Assembly: GCA_016283095.1 (NCBI GenBank)
Contig: JAEEMG010000058.1
Location: forward strand, 40,252-104,251
Length of the DNA: 64,000 bases
Direction: 5' to 3'
Origin: Paludibacteraceae bacterium
Lineage (GTDB): Bacteria; Bacteroidota; Bacteroidia; Bacteroidales; Paludibacteraceae
Position numbers and translations under genes: made by a program. The notes under the pieces are model-generated. The model worked only from the letters and a program-made list of their open reading frames with translations. It was not told where the DNA came from and searched no databases. Below are positions 18,651 to 25,954 of this stretch, one piece after another. Positions within the stretch are counted from its first letter, which is position 1, and every line of letters begins with the position of its first letter.

Positions 18651-18687
18651 AGCAAAAAGAAGGGAGAATTAGAAATCCCCCTTCTTT
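18651..18687 (-). terminator. Terminator after the DUF6515-like gene
   Basis: Stem AAAGAAGGG / CCCTTCTTT with a 14-nt loop. On the minus strand it runs into a T-rich tract, about 20 nt past the stop at 18707. Confidence 0.65.
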
Positions 18688-18706
18688 GATTATTTGTTGG
18701 AATAAA

Positions 18707-20038
18707 TTACTTCAATGGAGACTCAACGATTACGTAATCACCATTTGTAGTCTTGTCATACCAAGTGTTGTTGGCAAAATAATATTTTTTGCCGCTGATC
18801 TCCACTGTCTTGGCATTGGCTGGCAATGTCACTTTAGTGGCAGGTACGATTCCTCTTGTGGCAGGAGTTGAGTCTGCTTTTGTTTCTGTAGTTTCATTCT
18901 TTACCTCTGCCTTTGTCTCCTTCTGGATAGCGACAGGCTCTTCGATAAGCAGGTATCCGCCTTCTACTGGCATATACCATTTGTTGTCAGCGAAGAAGAA
19001 ATCCTGATTTGCGACCTCAATCTTCTTGTTTACTTCAGGTAGCTCCTCGATTATAGTAGCACCTTCTGTTGGAGCGTCAACCACCTGATAGCCATTGTCT
19101 GTAGCCACAAACCATGAGCCTTCACCCACATAGTAAGTCTTACCGTTCACTACGACAGCAGAACACTCGTATGGCAACTCAGCCACGTTAAGTGTCTCGT
19201 CTTCTGTGATTGGAGATTCGACAATCTCGTATCCTTCATTTTTAGGAGCGAACCATGTGCCTTGTCCGTAATAGTAAGTCACATTGCCAACATACACAGG
19301 GAAACAACGGTAAGGAAGGGTAGTGAAGTACCATCCGTAAGGGTAAGCCACCCACTCATAACCCCAGTATGGATCCCAGCGGTAATATCTTCCACAATGC
19401 ACATAGTATCTGCAGTTTCCATAGTAGAATGGATGATAGTGGTATCCTATATGTGAGTGGTAAGTGTGTCCATGACGTCTTGTGATGCGTGGGTTATTGC
19501 CATGCATTCTGCGTGTTGAACTTCCGACTCTTGAAGATCCGACTCTTGAAGCATTCACACTTGGAGCGTTAGGTCTGCGTGATGTCGCATTTACGCGTGA
19601 TCCTGTAGTTCGTACTGGACGTGCAGCGACTTCATGTCGTGTACGTGCAGCTGGTGCCGCCTTCTGTGTTGAAGGTGATGCAGCTGCGTGAACTGTCGAA
19701 CGTGAAGACGTTGGACGAGATGATGAGTATGAACGGCTGCGGACACCTGTCGAACTTGACGGACCGCTGTATGATCTGCTTGGTGCACTGCTGTATGATC
19801 TGGACGAACTTGTCGATGGTGAACTGTACGAACGACTTGAAGATCCACCGCTATAGCTTGAACCTGATGAAGAATGTCCACCGCTGTAGCTTGATCCAGA
19901 TGATGAGCGTCCACCGCTGTAGCTAGATGAACCGCCACTGCTGCTACCGCCTCCTCTTGATCTCTGCGCTGAGGCTGAGACTGAAAAGAGAAGGAACAAA
20001 AGTGAGAATAAAATCTCAATAAAACGCATTCTTTTCAT
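18707..20038 (-). CDS. DUF6515-like secreted Ser/Gly/Tyr-rich protein
   Basis: 443 residues. Signal peptide about 1-24. Residues 25-170 are low complexity, with repeated SYSGG/SSSG then SRSYSS units and later Arg/Ser-rich text. Residues 190-245 are Tyr/His/Trp-rich (HIGYHYHPFYYGNCRYYVHCGRYY). Then four related units of the form (V)NVTYYYGQGTWFAPKNEGYEIVESP occur at about 250-280, 293-325, 335-370 and 415-443, the last ending the protein. The units match the DUF6515 style of Bacteroidetes envelope proteins; function unknown. Long frames on the other strand and in other frames over the low-complexity part are artefacts. Confidence 0.75.
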   Translation of the reverse strand: MKRMRFIEILFSLLFLLFSVSASAQRSRGGGSSSGGSSSYSGGRSSSGSSYSGGHSSSGSSYSGGSSSRSYSSPSTSSSRSYSSAPSRSYSGPSSSTGVRSRSYSSSRPTSSRSTVHAAASPSTQKAAPAARTRHEVAARPVRTTGSRVNATSRRPNAPSVNASRVGSSRVGSSTRRMHGNNPRITRRHGHTYHSHIGYHYHPFYYGNCRYYVHCGRYYRWDPYWGYEWVAYPYGWYFTTLPYRCFPVYVGNVTYYYGQGTWFAPKNEGYEIVESPITEDETLNVAELPYECSAVVVNGKTYYVGEGSWFVATDNGYQVVDAPTEGATIIEELPEVNKKIEVANQDFFFADNKWYMPVEGGYLLIEEPVAIQKETKAEVKNETTETKADSTPATRGIVPATKVTLPANAKTVEISGKKYYFANNTWYDKTTNGDYVIVESPLK

Positions 20039-20387
20039 ATCCTTCTAAATTTTAGTTTGTGCAAATGTAAGATAACTCTTTGGTTTTTACATCATCTCAA
20101 AATTTAAAAAATGTTATAAAATGGGAAATAACGTGAAATATGTGTTGCATAATAGCAAAATTAAGAATTATGAATTAAGAATTAATGTCTGATTTTTGGC
20201 GACCACAAGGAATACCCCCCCCACGGAGATGTATATCCCAACAAATACGCATTACGAATTGTGAATTATTTATTGTCTTTTGTGACTAAATTTCAATAAT
20301 TTCTATTTTGTTGACTCTTGTTTCCATATTTTTTGTATTTTCGTCGCATAATGTTTAAACATTGATGAAATAAAAACACTTTAATAT
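20039..20387. other. Divergent spacer with AT-rich repeats and a C8 run
   Basis: 349 bases between divergent genes. It holds the minus-7 box of the minus-strand gene (20062-20069), AT-rich repeats at 20158-20186 (AATTAAGAATTATGAATTAA), a run of eight C at 20215-20222 in otherwise AT-rich DNA, and a weak promoter-like TATTTTCG at 20336 for the plus-strand operon. No gene. Confidence 0.55.
20062..20069 (-). promoter_or_regulatory. Minus-7 box for the DUF6515-like gene
   Basis: TACATTTG on the minus strand, 23 nt before the ATG at 20038. No clear minus-33 partner. Confidence 0.4.
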
Positions 20388-20879
20388 ATGAATAAGCATA
20401 AAATGAAAAGAGCAGTTGTTGCCTTCTTGACGGCTATTCTTTGTCAGGGTGCTTTTGCAGATCTAAAGACGGAATTGACAGTTGTTGAGTTTGACTCAAA
20501 GTCTCACGTCTATAGAATTGAGGAAAGCGGTGAATTGTCTTTTGAGGAGAAGACCCTTGTGATCAAAGAGAACGAGAAGTCGGAGGCAAAAATCCTAAGT
20601 TTAGGAAATATCTCAAAACTTTTGGTTAGAGATGTTACAGCTGTTAACGATTTGTCTTCTGATTCTCAGTCTATTACATTGTATCCAAACCCAGCGTCTT
20701 CTGAAATCTTTATCTCAGGATTTGAAGGCAGACAGACAGTGGAAATCTATTCTATCAGTGGTGTGCGTGTGATGAAGACTTCTGTTGAGAATGGTTCGGT
20801 GATCAATATTAGCAACCTTCGTCAGGGTATTTATATTGTGAAGGTTGATGGTAAAACGGTAAAACTTTGTAAGATATGA
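20388..20879 (+). CDS. Small secreted protein with T9SS sorting domain
   Basis: 163 residues. Signal peptide about 1-24 (ends GAFA). Residues 25-85 hold a small module (DLKTELTVVEFDSKSHVYRIEESGELSFEEKTL) like the one in the 2819-3289 protein. Residues about 92-163 are a clear T9SS type A domain (ITLYPNPASSEIFISG, VEIYSISGVRV, LRQGIYIVKVDGKTVKL). Its stop overlaps the next start by ATGA, so translation is coupled. No catalytic domain; perhaps a surface anchor or partner for the beta-helix protein. Confidence 0.82.
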   Translation: MNKHKMKRAVVAFLTAILCQGAFADLKTELTVVEFDSKSHVYRIEESGELSFEEKTLVIKENEKSEAKILSLGNISKLLVRDVTAVNDLSSDSQSITLYPNPASSEIFISGFEGRQTVEIYSISGVRVMKTSVENGSVINISNLRQGIYIVKVDGKTVKLCKI

Positions 20880-22285
20880 TTAGAAGAAATATACTTTTTG
20901 CATCTGCAATGTTTTGCTCGATGGCCGCATTAGCAGATACAGAGATGTCAGTGTATCAGGGCTCGGATGTGAGTGTCCGCATAAAGAATCCTGACGCGAA
21001 GATGAAATTCAGCGGTAATAAATTCACTTATGGAGACAATGAGTTTGAGACATCAAAGGTGGATAGCATTATCTTGAAACATTATGTTTCAGTTGTCTTT
21101 GATGGTGATAAGGTATCTGTTTCCAATCCATTTGATAGTGTTGATGTCAAGGTAGACGGTGCGTCAGTTGAAATCAATTCTGAATTCGTGGGAAGAGAGA
21201 TTAAGTATAAGTTTTCTGGTAAAAGTACCAATGGAAATGTCATTTTCTCTTCTAAGTATAAGTCAGAATTTGAGTTGGACAGTCTTGACCTTACAAGCAC
21301 TGGTGTAAATCCGCCTATCTATGTTCTTACAAAGAAGAACACAGAAGTCCGTTTGGTTGGAAGCAACTCATTGAAAAACAGTAGTAAAGATACTGTCGGC
21401 GCTACAATGCGAGGACGTGGACAGTTTGAATTTAAGGGCAACGGTTCTCTTGACATCACAAGTGTTGTTGGACATGGAATTCAGAGCAGCGACTATGTGG
21501 AGGTGAAGAACGGAAAAATCTCTATCAATGCCGCTTCTGACGGTATCCACGTTAACGACTACTATTTGCAGTCTGGTGGAGAAGTTAATGTCACATGTAG
21601 CTCGGATGGAGTGGATGTCGGTGAGGGTTACGCAGAGATCAACGGTGGTTCACTTACGGTCAAGTCGGATGCAATAGAGGCAAGAGGTATCAGATGTGCA
21701 TTGGATACAGTAAAGAAAAACAGTGCAGACATCATTATCAATGGTGGAAATGTTGATATTCAGCTTTCTGGCGACGGTGCAAGAGGATTGAAAGCCGACG
21801 GTGCTGTGAAAATCGACGGTGGAGACGTCTTGATTGTATTGGCTGGTAAGGCTTACGACGATGGTGTTGAGTACAATTATCCTTGTGGTATCAAGGCAGA
21901 CAAGACTATCACAGTTGAGTCTGGAAATGTGGTTGTGATTTGCCAGTCTACAGCTGCAAGTTCACGTTGTGCTCAGGCAGACTTGTCACTTGATTTTAAT
22001 GGAGGCGTCACTACGCTATGTCAGAATAGTGTGAAAAGAGTGATAGGTGAAACCAAAGCGAAGAAGGCAAACGTTGTTAAGTCTGATGGTCCATTGAGAG
22101 TCAAGAAGGTAGGGTATCTGTATGTCTATGCTGATGCATCAGAGATCAAGCCATACAATGTCAGCGCGGTGGTTGTGGGGGATCATGAGTGTGATTTCGA
22201 TTACAGTTCTAGAGATTACGATGTCGATGAGTATATCATGGCGAGACCAAGCAATTGGGATGATTACGAGAAGTATGACAAGTAG
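20876..22285 (+). CDS. Secreted beta-helix carbohydrate-binding-like protein (Cthe_2159/DUF4353 type)
   Basis: 469 residues. Signal peptide about 1-20 (ends AALA). An N-terminal module 21-75 (MSVYQGSDVSVRIKN...SKVDSIIL) resembles those of the small sorting-domain proteins. About 90-410 show repeated right-handed beta-helix rungs (GHGIQSSDYVEVKNGKISI, ASDGIHVNDYYLQSGGEVNV, SSDGVDVGEGYAEINGGSL, GDGARGLKADGAVKIDGGDV). This pattern fits the carbohydrate-binding domain of Cthe_2159-like proteins, which bind acidic plant polysaccharides. No T9SS domain of its own, but the translationally coupled upstream protein has one. Confidence 0.75.
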   Translation: MIRRNILFASAMFCSMAALADTEMSVYQGSDVSVRIKNPDAKMKFSGNKFTYGDNEFETSKVDSIILKHYVSVVFDGDKVSVSNPFDSVDVKVDGASVEINSEFVGREIKYKFSGKSTNGNVIFSSKYKSEFELDSLDLTSTGVNPPIYVLTKKNTEVRLVGSNSLKNSSKDTVGATMRGRGQFEFKGNGSLDITSVVGHGIQSSDYVEVKNGKISINAASDGIHVNDYYLQSGGEVNVTCSSDGVDVGEGYAEINGGSLTVKSDAIEARGIRCALDTVKKNSADIIINGGNVDIQLSGDGARGLKADGAVKIDGGDVLIVLAGKAYDDGVEYNYPCGIKADKTITVESGNVVVICQSTAASSRCAQADLSLDFNGGVTTLCQNSVKRVIGETKAKKANVVKSDGPLRVKKVGYLYVYADASEIKPYNVSAVVVGDHECDFDYSSRDYDVDEYIMARPSNWDDYEKYDK

Positions 22286-22321
22286 GAATCAAGTCAAAAT
22301 AATCGTTTGACGGTAGATATG

Positions 22322-22357
22322 GAGACGGTGGAGATTTGTCCACCGTCTCTTTTTTTC
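22322..22357 (+). terminator. Strong terminator after the beta-helix operon
   Basis: Perfect 11-bp stem GAGACGGTGGA / TCCACCGTCTC, 6-nt loop, then eight T. Confidence 0.9.
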
Positions 22358-22366
22358 ATCTCCTTT

Positions 22367-22397
22367 TTTCCCTATTTGACAAAATTCTTTAATTTTG
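22367..22397 (+). promoter_or_regulatory. Promoter for the DivIC-like gene
   Basis: TTTC, 19 nt, TAATTTTG. The minus-7 box is exact and the minus-33 has one mismatch; leader about 15 nt to the ATG at 22419. Confidence 0.5.
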
Positions 22398-22418
22398 TGG
22401 TCAACAAAGAATTCTGAT

Positions 22419-22751
22419 ATGAACGAATACGATATCCTAAAAAATTTCGGTCTTGTCGCATTGAAAAAATTGAAAGCAGTGGTTACCAACAAGTATCTGC
22501 TGGTTATCGCTATTTTCTTTGTGCTCTCTTTTTTCATCATGGAAAACACCTATATCGATAGGTTTGAAAACTATAATAAGATCCGTGAAATGAACGAGCA
22601 GATCGACTCTTATGACAAGCAGATTGAGACATGCCTGAAGAAAATTGATGAATTGAGCACAAATAAAGCCAATCTTGAACGTTTCGCGCGCGAGGAATAT
22701 TATATGAAGTGTAAGAATGAAGAGGTGTTTATTATTGCGGATGAGGATTAA
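22419..22751 (+). CDS. Septum formation initiator (FtsB/DivIC family)
   Basis: Start at ATG 22419 (MNEYDILKNFG); the open frame extends to a TTG at 22395, but that overlaps the minus-7 box. 110 residues: short cytoplasmic part, one membrane segment (YLLVIAIFFVLSFFIM), then a coiled coil (EMNEQIDSYDKQIETCLKKIDEL) and the family end NLERFAREEYYMKCKNEEVFII. These bitopic proteins join the FtsL/FtsQ-type division complex at midcell. Length and layout are typical. Confidence 0.85.
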   Translation: MNEYDILKNFGLVALKKLKAVVTNKYLLVIAIFFVLSFFIMENTYIDRFENYNKIREMNEQIDSYDKQIETCLKKIDELSTNKANLERFAREEYYMKCKNEEVFIIADED

Positions 22752-22802
22752 GAAGGACAAGATTCTTTTAACTTAAAGGAGACCAACCATAATTATAAAA
22801 GT

Positions 22803-23753
22803 ATGCCCAATTATAAAATCTGTTTGTTCTTGATGTTGTTTTCTTCATGTTCTTTGGGTGATAATCAAAATTTGGTAGGCGAATATGAGAAATTAGAGTT
22901 CTCTGAAAATATTTGGCTTTTGGAAACAGGATATATTAATGATTTTCCAGCAACAAAGCAAGGTGGATATTTAGATGAGGAAAAGGGGTCAATTGTGGAT
23001 ATTGATCTCCCAGACAGTTCATACAGATCGTATTGGTATGTGGAGGATTCTGTATCAGTCTTTACAGAACCTATAGATGAAGATATGTCAGAATTCAGAT
23101 GCTGTTTTTACGATGGTAAGAAATCGGTTAAGTTGTTTTATGTGGAAGAGACATCGATAGGCTCAGTGTCGATGTCAAAGACACATGATTTGCTTGCTGT
23201 AAGTATTGCGTCTAATAACTTTATTGAAGACTCTTATGATATGAATTTTATTCATCTTTTCAAGTTAAGTGATTTGAAAGATGGCAAGAAAAATGTACGT
23301 AAGGTTTCTTCCGATCTATGTCCTCATTTGCGTATAGTCGGGAATCGTCTATATTATTCCAAGTATCACGACGTCGATGCAGATTGCTTGGGTGATTATG
23401 GGCTTTATTATAGGGATCTTGATGATTTGGATAAGGAATTTTGTGTTGATGAGACGTTCAGGTTCTCTGCTATGTCTGATGATGGAAATTATGTGATTGG
23501 AAGCTTCTGTCCTATGACGGATGAAAATCAGGAAATTCGTGAGTCATCTCCTTTTGTGATATGGAATCTTAAAGAGAATAAGCTAGCTGTTGTTGCCAAA
23601 ACGGGATTTTATAAAGGAGTCTATTCCAGACGTAAAAGATGTTTTTATATTAAGGCTTCAGAACGGGAATTGTATAGAATAAATATCGACGGGGAGTACA
23701 AATATGACAGGAATGACAGTGTTTTGTATACTGTGAGTCGCAGTGGATGGTGA
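22803..23753 (+). CDS. Lipoprotein, 316 residues, function unknown
   Basis: Starts MPNYKICLFLMLFSSCSLGD; LFSSC is a lipobox, so Cys16 is probably lipidated. The rest is soluble and acidic. Short repeats of the kind KTHDLLAVSIASN, LCPHLRIVGNRLYYSKY, MSDDGNYVIGSF and FVIWNLKENKLAVVA suggest a beta-propeller-like reader fold, but no known family was recognised. 51 nt after the DivIC-like gene and 67 nt before the next small gene. Confidence 0.7.
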   Translation: MPNYKICLFLMLFSSCSLGDNQNLVGEYEKLEFSENIWLLETGYINDFPATKQGGYLDEEKGSIVDIDLPDSSYRSYWYVEDSVSVFTEPIDEDMSEFRCCFYDGKKSVKLFYVEETSIGSVSMSKTHDLLAVSIASNNFIEDSYDMNFIHLFKLSDLKDGKKNVRKVSSDLCPHLRIVGNRLYYSKYHDVDADCLGDYGLYYRDLDDLDKEFCVDETFRFSAMSDDGNYVIGSFCPMTDENQEIRESSPFVIWNLKENKLAVVAKTGFYKGVYSRRKRCFYIKASERELYRINIDGEYKYDRNDSVLYTVSRSGW

Positions 23754-23820
23754 AGAACAGGCACTTTCATAGAGTCAGGAGAATATCCTATACTTGATTT
23801 AGAAACATAATAAAAAGAGT

Positions 23821-24129
23821 ATGAGTTATATACCAGTTCCATATATAAGATTAGGAATAGGCTTTTTTATTCTTATTCTTGTTATTTTATTTATTTATTA
23901 TGTCAAGAAGTGGAAGGTAGAAATGTCCCCAAAGGATTATCTTGGATTTTTTTTTGTTTTCCGCTTATGTGAATTCGCTTTTTTAGTAGATCCGATTCTT
24001 GAGTACAACAGCGTACATGGAGAATCTTCCATTTGGTATTCAGGATATGTTCCTACAGAAAGAAAATATAATAGTGTAAATAGTAGACTGTTGACTGAAT
24101 CAGATACCGTTTCTTATTTCTGCATGTGA
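23821..24129 (+). CDS. Small single-pass membrane protein, 102 residues
   Basis: One strong membrane segment at about 9-29 (LGIGFFILILVILFIYYVKKW) and a hydrophobic patch near 40-55 (YLGFFFVFRLCEFAFLV), then a polar tail. Not recognised. Likely the last gene of the 22419 unit. A gene is plausible but not proven. Confidence 0.5.
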   Translation: MSYIPVPYIRLGIGFFILILVILFIYYVKKWKVEMSPKDYLGFFFVFRLCEFAFLVDPILEYNSVHGESSIWYSGYVPTERKYNSVNSRLLTESDTVSYFCM

Positions 24130-24131
24130 AA

Positions 24132-24163
24132 TTTCCGGAAATTAGCATTTTTTTGTAATTTTG
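24132..24163 (+). promoter_or_regulatory. Promoter for prfC
   Basis: TTTC, 20 nt, TAATTTTG; minus-7 exact, minus-33 one mismatch. The leader is about 19 nt. Confidence 0.55.
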
Positions 24164-24188
24164 CGCCGTTTAAAAGAAATTTGTACAA

Positions 24189-25769
24189 ATGGCATTCATA
24201 GACGAAATCAAAAGAAGACGTACGTTTGCGGTAATCTCGCATCCCGACGCTGGTAAAACTACACTGACTGAAAAACTGTTGCTCTTTGGTGGTGCTATCC
24301 ATATCGCCGGAGCGGTGAAATCCAACAAAATCAAGAAGACAGCAACGTCGGACTGGATGGAAATTGAGAAGCAGCGTGGTATCTCCGTCGCTACATCTGT
24401 GATGGCATTTGAATACAACGGTTTCAAAATCAATATTCTTGATACTCCAGGTCACCAGGACTTCCAGGAGGATACTTTCCGTACTCTGACAGCTGTAGAC
24501 AGTGTTATTATCGTTGTCGACTGTGCTAAGGGAGTTGAGTCGCAGACACGTAAACTTATGAATGTCTGCCGTATGCGTAACACTCCTGTTATCGTGTTCG
24601 TCAATAAGATGGACCGTAATGGTAAGAATCCTTTCGACCTTATGGATGAGCTTGAAAATGAACTTAATATCAAGGTTCGTCCTCTCTCTTGGCCTATTAA
24701 CCAGGGTGAGAAATTCAAGGGCGTATACAACCTTTATGAGCATAGTTTGAACCTATATACTCCAAGCAAACAGACTATTTCGGAGAATGTGGCGATCGAC
24801 GATATCAATTCCAAACAGCTTGATGATATCGTAGGTGAGCAGGATGCTATGCAGCTTCGTGAGGATCTTGAGCTTTTGGATGGTGTATATCCAGAGTTTG
24901 ACAAGAGCACATACGAGGCTGGTGAAGTGGCTCCAGTGTTCTTCGGATCTGCGTTGAACAACTTCGGTATCAAGGAGTTGCTCGACTGTTTCTGTGAAAT
25001 CGCACCGTCTCCAGGAGAAATCCAGACTGAGGAGAGAATCGTCAAGCCAGAGGAAGAGAAATTCTCAGGATTTGTGTTCAAAATCCATGCGAATATGGAC
25101 CCTAACCACAGAAGCTGTATCGCTTTCGTGAAGGTCTGCTCTGGAAAATTCGAAAGAAATGTCAATTATAAGCATGTGCGTCTTGGAAAGAACTTCAAGT
25201 TCTCAAGCCCTACTTGTTTCATGGCTCAGAAGAAGGATATCGTAGACGAAGCTTATCCAGGCGATATCGTAGGTTTGCCAGACAGTGGAGGCACATTCAA
25301 AATCGGAGACACTTTGACATCTGGAGAGACAATCCATTTCAAGGGATTGCCAAGTTTCTCTCCTGAAATGTTCAAATATATCGAGAATGATGATCCGATG
25401 AAGGCAAAACAGCTTAATAAGGGTATTGAGCAGCTTACAGATGAAGGAGTTGCGCAGGTGTTCACAAACCAGTTCAACGGACGCAAGATCATCGGTACAG
25501 TCGGAGCATTGCAGTTTGAGGTTATTCAGTACCGTCTTCTTCATGAATATAACGCGCAGTGCCGTTGGGAGCCAATCTCGCTTTACAAGGCATGCTGGAT
25601 AGAGAGTGATGACGCTGAGGCGTTGGACACATTCAAGAAGAGGAAATACCAGTATATGGCTAAGGATAAGGAGGGTAGAGACGTCTTCCTTGCTGATTCC
25701 GGCTATATTTTGCAGATGGCGCAGAGTGATTTCCCTAAGATCCGTTTCCATTTCTCATCTGAGTTTTGA
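24189..25769 (+). CDS. prfC: Peptide chain release factor 3 (RF3)
   Basis: 526 residues, the usual RF3 length. GTPase domain: G1 [15 protein letters not shown] near 17, [10 protein letters not shown] as G2, DTPGHQDF as G3 near 85 and NKMDR as G4. Then the RF3 insert ([26 protein letters not shown]) and domains II/III, with [15 protein letters not shown] near the end. RF3 is the GTPase that removes RF1/RF2 from the ribosome after termination. Its own promoter lies upstream and a terminator downstream. Confidence 0.97.
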   Translation: MAFIDEIKRRRTFAVISHPDAGKTTLTEKLLLFGGAIHIAGAVKSNKIKKTATSDWMEIEKQRGISVATSVMAFEYNGFKINILDTPGHQDFQEDTFRTLTAVDSVIIVVDCAKGVESQTRKLMNVCRMRNTPVIVFVNKMDRNGKNPFDLMDELENELNIKVRPLSWPINQGEKFKGVYNLYEHSLNLYTPSKQTISENVAIDDINSKQLDDIVGEQDAMQLREDLELLDGVYPEFDKSTYEAGEVAPVFFGSALNNFGIKELLDCFCEIAPSPGEIQTEERIVKPEEEKFSGFVFKIHANMDPNHRSCIAFVKVCSGKFERNVNYKHVRLGKNFKFSSPTCFMAQKKDIVDEAYPGDIVGLPDSGGTFKIGDTLTSGETIHFKGLPSFSPEMFKYIENDDPMKAKQLNKGIEQLTDEGVAQVFTNQFNGRKIIGTVGALQFEVIQYRLLHEYNAQCRWEPISLYKACWIESDDAEALDTFKKRKYQYMAKDKEGRDVFLADSGYILQMAQSDFPKIRFHFSSEF

Positions 25770-25780
25770 TAATAGCAGTA

Positions 25781-25798
25781 GACGTGATGCATCACGTC
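25781..25798. repeat. Perfect 18-bp palindrome after prfC
   Basis: GACGTGATGCATCACGTC, extended by AGCA/TGCT after short gaps. It lies 11 nt past the prfC stop and before the T-tailed terminator; it may be an RNA 3' hairpin or a protein site. Confidence 0.55.
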
Positions 25799-25817
25799 TG
25801 CTTTAGATATAAAAAGG

Positions 25818-25849
25818 AGACCGGCCATGCTGAGGCTGGTCTTTTTTTT
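25818..25849 (+). terminator. Terminator after prfC
   Basis: Stem AGACCGGCC / GGCTGGTCT (one G-T pair), 7-nt loop, followed by an eight-T run. Confidence 0.85.
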
Positions 25850-25892
25850 CGTTAAAAAAGCAAAGAAACGATTCATTGACTTGCATAAAAGA

Positions 25893-25924
25893 TTTGTGAA
25901 AGTCAGCGAAAAGAAATAAATTTG
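25893..25924 (+). promoter_or_regulatory. Promoter for the lptD-like gene
   Basis: TTTG, 20 nt, TAAATTTG: both boxes exact. The leader is about 24 nt to the ATG at 25955. Confidence 0.75.
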
Positions 25925-25954
25925 TAAGAAAAAGTAAGAAGAACAAGCGTAGTA

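Noticed and set aside
19591-20019. His/Gln-rich alternative frames over the Ser/Gly-rich part of the DUF6515-like gene
   Set aside because: Artefacts of low-complexity codons; the Ser/Gly frame has the signal peptide and the C-terminal repeats.
24114-24743. Long minus-strand frames opposite prfC and at 25203-25751
   Set aside because: Shadows of the RF3 gene, whose GTPase motifs are complete.
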